Notes under the pieces: model-generated
Databases searched by the model: none
Told to the model about the DNA's origin: nothing
Seen by the model: the letters and a program-made list of their open reading frames with translations, nothing else
Shown: in pieces, positions 58,012-64,000 of the stretch
Layout of the letters: each line of letters starts with the position of its first letter
How positions within the stretch are numbered: position 1 is the stretch's first letter
Program-made: the position numbers and the translations under genes
Assembly: GCF_019112545.1 (NCBI RefSeq)
Contig: NW_025064889.1
Location: 951,654-1,015,653 of the forward strand
DNA: 64,000 nucleotides
Direction of reading: 5' to 3'
Source of the DNA: Guyanagaster necrorhizus
Taxonomy: Eukaryota > Basidiomycota > Agaricomycetes > Agaricales > Physalacriaceae

Positions 58012-61000
58012 TCACAGTCGTCTCTCGATGAAACTTTCAATTACACCAGCAGCCGTCAAAGGGTATTCTTTTAGCTGCACTTCGCCGTCGACGACAAACA
58101 TATTTGGCTGGACAAAGATCTTTCGAGGCTATGCGAGGCAGCCATCAGAACGAGCAAGGAGAACGTATGGAAGAATACTGACAAGCTTCTTCTTCAAAAC
58201 GATGTCTCGGATCTTGCCCTCCCATCCAGAGATAGGTTCTGTCAGCGTCTTGTAGAAGTCTCGGGAACCGGCACCATCTGCGGTACTTTTCCGGACTTGT
58301 AATTCCACCAGCAATTGACCAACGACCTCCTTTCCTTTGGACAACACTTGTTCCCGGTCGACCTAATAGAACCAATTAGTCAAGGTACTTGACGCTAAAA
58401 AGCAAGACATACCCGGACATAGACGTTCTCGAGTTCACCGCTAACGTCCGTGATTAGTTCAAGTCTTGCAATGCCAGCTCGAATCAGGTATTGGGTTATC
58501 CCCATTCTAAAATTTTGCGCTGTCAGAGCGCTCTCTAACGGTAATGCCGATTCGCTTGCCTGGCTTGCATATGTGCTTGTCCGTGCTTCTTTGTCGATGG
58601 ATCATAGAACTCTAGGGCCCGCAGACCAGCCCGGGCCATGAGCAAGAACGTGATGTACTGGATATCTTCAATTTCTTGCTTGTCGACGTACTGAAAGCAA
58701 TGCGTTAAAATCGTAACAAGGAGATGCTTCTGAGACACTCACGTTGAAGATCTTAAGGATATCAAGGTTGCTAACCACTGGAAGGACAAAGGTGAGAGGC
58801 GCATGAATGAGTACAGGTCCTCTTACAGTAAAGCGCTACAGTCTCCGCTCGACATTCTTCCATCGACGAGGACACTTCGCCCAAAACAGAGTCCGGCGTC
58901 TGCCCCGGCTTATACCATGAAGTTCTAAAAGATCCAGTTAATTAAGTAGGAGGTCCACAAAATAGACACACATCGGTTTTCCAGTCAAAGGGTTTATGAT
59001 CTAAACAAGGAATCTTAGATCGCGCAAGCATCATTACTAGCTGAAAACCTTTTCGGGATCAAAGTTACGTTTCCCATCAGCACTTTCTTGGAAAAGTTTG
59101 CCGGACCCGTGGCCTAAAAGTTCGTGGTTAGCCACCTGGAGTTCAAACGCACGGCTATCCCAAGTGTTGTATAGTTCTACGTCGTCCGGATGGATGAACG
59201 TCAGCTCCTCGTCTATTCGTCACGTCAGCCGAGTCGCGACATGGTAGTCAAGTGAAAAACGAACTGGGTGCCTTGGCCGCCAAAATGTTCTGTAACAGGA
59301 TCATCAATAACCGCACCATAAACGATTATGAGGGGAGGATATACCGCAAGCGAAACATTCTTAAACCCCGTACTTTCCCGGACTTCGTAATAGTTCTAAA
59401 TCCCCGTAAGTCCTGTCTGATCATCTTAAAGGGCCAACACACTGGTATCTGTCATAATATCAGTCAGACTAGGCATTATGAACTGAGGTAACAACATACA
59501 TTAATTCCGGCAGGAATGCCTAAGGGCGGGTGAGTTTACAAGGAATGCCTCAATGGGTAAATTCTTACCTCCTGTTGCAAATGATACAACCTCTAAAGCG
59601 GTAAAGTCCGGCTTCCTGAAGACGTCTACCTCAAAGTCCGTTCCCCAAGGGAGACTCTTGATCAATTCAGGAGCCCCGTTGACCAATGCTTCGTATTTCG
59701 CACTCAGCTGCTTGTTGACGATGGCAGTGAAACCTATAGCCGTAAGCACAAATTCTGAAAGAGCTTTTTTAATACACTTACCCTCCCACTCCGCGCGTCC
59801 ACCATATGGATCAACATAAGTTTCGACGAACTAGAATCAAATTAAGAATCATTAAACACCTCAAGGGCGGAAACATTACCCCAATATAAGACTCGACAAC
59901 AGGTCCAACGTCTTTCACCCACTCCGTTGACGCAGCTTTGTGTTCTGGGATTGATCCCGATTCGAAGCTATACAAGTGTTGTTCGAACACCTGGTCTGTT
60001 CCCTGGTCTATCACTCACGATTTGATATAGCCCTCAATCATTGCCGATTGATGATTGTTCGCGGTATATTTTTTGGCCTCTTGAAGGGCGCCGACGACCT
60101 TCGTTAGTGACGACGCGTAGTCACCATACTCAACGGTCAATTTGGCCGGGGTTGAACCCATTTGAAAGTCATGCACAGTAGGGGGGATGGCTTTTGCAGA
60201 CGCAACCAAAAGCGTGTAATCGCCCGCGCCATTCTTCTTTACCCTGTGAGAAAATCATTATTAGAAGAGGGATGTTATAAGATGGCACACATACCGAGTA
60301 TTAAGGATATCAATACCCAGCTTCTCAGCAGCACTTTGAATAGCACCGACTTCAACATCTCCGACAGGTTCGCCGAGATAGTAATTTGATACGTGACCAT
60401 CCTTCCTTTTGCCAATGAATAGCGCCGACTCTGGAGAAAGTGCATATATGTGGTGTTTCAGCTAAGGGAGAGTCATTTACAACAACATAGATATATATTG
60501 ATAATTACCTTAGCGAATAGAGCTGACGCTTGGTCTGCGTTACTGGAGACTTTGACTACTGCCTCAAACTTGTCGGAATCGATGCGGGGAATGATCTTCG
60601 TAAATCCGAACGTCTTGTAGTTGACGAGATTGCTCAAGACCTAAGAAGGAGTGTAAGGGGCACAACACGAGCAAAAACTTGGACTGACTTGGACCGTATA
60701 CTGGATCAAAGCCTCCCAGTCGTCCTCCGAAAGATCTGACGATTTCTTGAGCACATCCAAGTCGGCGAGCTTTCCATTTGTACTGAACGTAAGGATCAAC
60801 AGATCATATAAATCTGGAAAGCCGAGATGAAATCGCACACATAGGAAGACGGTAAATTACATACCTGTTGCCTGCGCGGTCCACTGAGCCTGGATAATTC
60901 TTGCACCCGCCCAAGAAGCTTCGGTTAAATAATGCGTGTAGAACTTCTCCTTGAGGCTTTGCATGGTGAGCTACAACAAGTGCATATCCTCACCGACCCC

Positions 61001-61193
61001 CTTACCTGAGTTGAGCAAATGACTTGCCTACATCCATACCGCACAGAGGAGCAGACCTATCTGCTAGGAATCGCTCGCCGTGGATCGTTGCGGTGATCAT
61101 TGTTCTGCGGCGAGTATTTAAGCGAAGAGGTCTGGTATACGACGAGAGGTGATGAACGCGTGTGTATAAGCTCCGAATGCCATTCTGGAGCAT
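58012..61193 (-). CDS. DPP3: Dipeptidyl peptidase III (zinc metallopeptidase M49)
   Basis: Cytosolic-type exopeptidase releasing N-terminal dipeptides. The zinc motif HELLGH is in VANHELLGHGSGKLF (about 59140-59100). The second motif with the third zinc ligand is EECRAETVALY (about 58865). Other family blocks are GSTPAKLTVEYGDYASSL, NNHQSAMIEGYI, AEWEGFTAIVNK, LPWGTDFEVDVFRKPDFT, ESFIERRL at the end and YDPSTKKHGQAHMQAR. A likely start is either ATG at 61100 (MITATIHGERFLADRSAPLC, matching the usual N-terminus) or an in-frame ATG 31 codons upstream at 61193, whose extra segment is Arg/Ser/Leu-rich without acidic residues, like a mitochondrial presequence. Many introns of about 50 bp. Total near 700 residues. 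Confidence 0.9.
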
Positions 61194-61445
61194 TGATTGA
61201 CCTCGACAAGGAAGAAATGTGACTGGCTGGCGATAAGATCAAAGATAAGATCGGATATCCCAATCACGTGCTGTTGCTTACCCCCGTGTCGCGGTGAGCG
61301 ACGACCGAATTATCCCAAGTAGACCACCATCCGAAGTGCTCTCACTCCCGCTCTACCGTATTCAACAATCATACTTGAAGGTGCGTCTAGTAACACCTTG
61401 CTACTGTTGAGCTCACCTTATCGTTTAGACTCCAGTGACAGGGAT
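61194..61445. promoter_or_regulatory. Divergent interval DPP3 / tandem-cluster gene, with CACGTG
   Basis: 252 bp. CACGTG (E-box) lies at 61265-61270, a site type bound by fungal bHLH factors. A probable 5' UTR intron (gtgcgtctag ... tcgtttag) sits just before the ATG of the plus gene at about 61381-61428. Confidence 0.4.
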
Positions 61446-64000
61446 ATGTCACTTCTAACACATATTGATAATGAATCATATGCCAGCGTGGAGGATATCA
61501 ATGATGAAACACGAAAATTCTCAAATGATGAAGAATCTTCTTTAGGTATCGAAATTGTTGCAAATTGCCCCTTACTCTTGTTCATATATATATATAGAAA
61601 GCGACGAGAGCGAGGGTATCAAGGTTGGTGGACTCAAGGCATATTCCGTTGGGAGAGACCCACTATCATGCAGACAGAGAGTGCTACAACGAAAGATAAG
61701 CCCTTAGACAACACGATATCTTACCATCAGGAGATGCTAGCATCTACTAGTAGACCGTCTAGTGGCGGCCTGAATGTGTCAAATAATAACGGCGGCACCG
61801 GCCAACGTCTGTCAGGGAAGTCTACGGTACGTATGAGGTGGATGGTTTTCATTGAATTTGCCTGTTTACGGATAGCATCTCCCCTTTAGCCTACAGAGCA
61901 CCCACCCTTTCTATCCCACTCTTGTGCTGGAATACCTGAAAAGAAAAAAATAAGTGATCGTAAACTTCACATGCAAGAGGAACAATGCCATGTGCGTCTT
62001 TTAGCCTTCACTTTGTATATGATTCATTACTCTGATTCTCTTAACCACGCTAGAAATTATGGGTAAAACATAGAGAACGACTTGGATACCGAAGACAAAC
62101 CGTGACGGAATCAATGTCCGCTTATAAGGCCGATGTTCTCATCCCTTTGCTAAAGGCACTTTTGGAAGAACCAGATGATGTCATCTTCAGCGCGCGAGCC
62201 ATGCCTTCCGAAGAGTATGAGCAACTCTTGTTTCTGGAATATCCGTGGCTCGAACAGCGTCTTCAGAAGCAGTCCACTTTTCCAGGCCTTTGGTCACTCA
62301 GAGCACCTATTTTTGACACCACAGTGAGTCAACGAATCTGCGATACAAGGTTTATAACAAACCCAAGTTTATTGTACAGTGTTCCGAATGCAGGAGAGAT
62401 GACATCCGATGCGAGGCAAGAGCGATTGGTGCTTGCATTAACGATCCCGCAGGGCGAAAGAAGTACTACGGCCTTTCTTGTAAATACTGCCTTGCTTTAC
62501 ACAAGAGGGGCTGTGACGCTTGGATGCATTGTTGGGATGTTCCGTATCAACTAAGGTCGCTGGAGAAGAAAATGGACTCTGGTCTAAAAAGCGCGGAGGG
62601 ACAACTAGCTGGCAAAGAAGATGTAAGGGATAGACTGAAGTCTGAGAAGCAGGAAAATGCAGTCGCTGCAGCACGCACTGCTTACAGGAACCCGCCGTTG
62701 TTTATGGATCTAAGGGCGTGCGCCGTGCGTATATTTCCAGTGTTTTTTCTCCAAGTGTCTCATCATCGCGGGTTAGAAAATATGGCGTGAAAATCGGGAT
62801 CGGCTCGGATACCGGGAAAGACTCGTATCCGAATCGTTAGACGACTACACAAGCAACGTTCTCGCACCCATGCGTGATGCCATTCTCGCAGAACCTGATG
62901 ACATTGTGTTCAGTGCACGAGCGATGGGCTACTCTGCGTATAAACGTCTTCTCCTACTAGAATATCCTTGGCTTGAGGCGACTGAAGCCAAGTATTCCAT
63001 CCGGGAAAGAGCTCCATCATTGAAGTATTGGTCATTGAAAGCGCCCGTCTTTGATGCTGCCGTGCGTTTGCGCATCCTACTTCTCTATGTCATCTTTCTA
63101 ACGCGTTTTAGTGTGCCCGGTGTCGACGGGATAATATCCGGTGTGAAGCAAAAGGGATTGGCGTGCCCGTCCATGATCCGCAGTGTTACAAAAAGTATAC
63201 TGCTCCCAGTCTCAGTTGCAAGTACTGTGCCGCCATCCAGGCGAGCCCATGTGGTGCATGGATGCGTTGCTGGGGAATCTCCAACCCGGGGGTGGCAGCG
63301 GAGAATGTGATGAAAACCGGCTTGAAGGATGAAAAAGTCAGGATGAGAATCAAGTCCGTACAGGAGGCACAATTGAAGCTATTCACAAACCATCAGGGGG
63401 TGCAGGTAGAAAAAATTTCGCAGGTGAATAAAGCGCCGCGTGCAAAACGAAGCGAACAGGCACTGGATCAAGACAAGGCGAAGTGGGAGGAAGAAAGGGC
63501 TTTGGTTCGTGATAGTGCCGTTATACGTTCATCTGCGCTGTTCGGAGGTCATGTATTGGAAGCTGGGCATTCACAAGAACTGCAGTCAGAGCCGAGCACA
63601 TCTACATCTGGGAAAGAAAAAATTCTGGATGAAAACAGGGTCTGGACACAGCGGATAGTAGATTGGAGCAGCGCCGATGTCCAAACGCAAGATATCCCCA
63701 CCGATCTCACTTCAAATGTGACCCTGCCGGGCATAGATCGAGCTGTGTGCATTGACGAAGGATTCAATTCATTCTCCCCCACGTCGCACCCATCGAGCCA
63801 AGACTTTAGGTCAGATCTAGTATTGACCTACCCATCTCCCTCGGAACTTGTTTGCAACGCCGAGGACAGCTCTCTTTGCAGCGATAACATTCACCCCTCA
63901 AACAATCCACGCGAGAATACACATTTGGGGAAACGAACTTCTGAAACCGCCTTCGGCGCTGATACCATACATGAACGCGATGCTAGCCTGTATTCTCTAC
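61446..64000 (+). CDS. Unrecognised protein with two tandem copies of a conserved block plus Zn(II)2Cys6-like cluster (cut by window end)
   Basis: ATG at 61446. The exons 61446-61545, 61598-61623, 61674-61826, 61890-61991, 62054-62323, 62380-62724, 62777-63061 and 63112 onward join in frame with GT..AG introns of 50-63 bp and run off the window (over 715 residues). After a disordered Ser/Asp-rich start (about 125 residues) comes block 1 (90 residues, KLWVKHRERLGYRR ... EEPDDVIFSARAM ... LLFLEYPWLE). Next is a Cys cluster C-x2-C-x6-C-x22-C-x2-C-x7-C (CSECRRDDIRC ... CKYCLALHKRGC) followed by AWMHCW and a charged helical linker. Block 2 (95 residues, KIWRENRDRLGYRE ... AEPDDIVFSARAM ... LLLLEYPWLE) and cluster 2 (CARCRRDNIRC, x24, CKYCAAIQASPC, then AWMRCW) follow. 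The tail is Ser/Glu-rich. The spacing and the basic RR after C2 fit a binuclear zinc cluster of fungal regulators. DNA binding is inferred, not shown. Confidence 0.75.

Overview
The window comes from a filamentous basidiomycete fungus, most likely an Agaricomycete. It has compact multi-exon genes with introns of about 50-60 bp (GT...AG), Agaricomycete-type Ty3/gypsy retroelements, and a fungal housekeeping set (SNF1, ATG17, YAE1, importin beta). The genus cannot be told from the sequence.

Left part (1 to about 32.5 kb): a nested graveyard of LTR retrotransposons. It is AT-rich, almost free of CpG, and full of stops and replacements of the C-to-T / G-to-A kind. Three gypsy families can be separated. 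Family A is a chromodomain-bearing (chromovirus) element with about 520-bp LTRs. One copy (1545-6097, minus) has both LTRs, a perfect 5-bp target duplication, an internal gag-RT deletion, and a primer site that pairs with its own predicted transcript 5' end. A second, 5'-truncated copy lies at about 20.86-25.53 kb (plus), and a gag piece at about 14.1-17.15 kb (minus). Family B is a chromodomain element with about 500-bp LTRs (6468-6966, 28676-29175, 31993-32487) and a separate antisense ORF between integrase and 3' LTR, present in two copies. Family C is seen as RT/RNase H/integrase at about 18.5-20.86 kb (plus) and as integrase C-terminal pieces at 7.73-8.26 kb and 13.42-14.08 kb (minus). 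A decayed multi-exon gene with a CCHC knuckle lies at about 9.2-13.3 kb. A run of 975 N (17483-18457) is an assembly gap.

Right part (about 32.8-64 kb): ordinary gene-dense euchromatin. In order: an unrecognised ORF at the boundary (minus), HpcH/HpaI aldolase (minus), importin beta (minus), LSM7 (plus), a Cid1-type nucleotidyltransferase (minus), a FluG-like amidohydrolase (plus), YAE1 (minus), a membrane-anchored YtcJ-like amidohydrolase (minus), choline-phosphate cytidylyltransferase (plus), ATG17 (minus), SNF1/AMPK alpha (minus), dipeptidyl peptidase III (minus), and an unrecognised gene running off the right edge (plus). The genes are unrelated housekeeping functions rather than a pathway. 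Several are divergent pairs sharing short promoters (KAP95/LSM7, Cid1-like/FluG-like, amidohydrolase/PCT1, DPP3/right-edge gene).

Most notable: the right-edge gene encodes two tandem copies of a module made of a 90-95 residue conserved block plus a Zn(II)2Cys6-like six-cysteine cluster, with introns at identical positions and phase in both copies. It looks like an undescribed protein architecture. The self-priming signature of family A and the conserved antisense ORF of family B come next.
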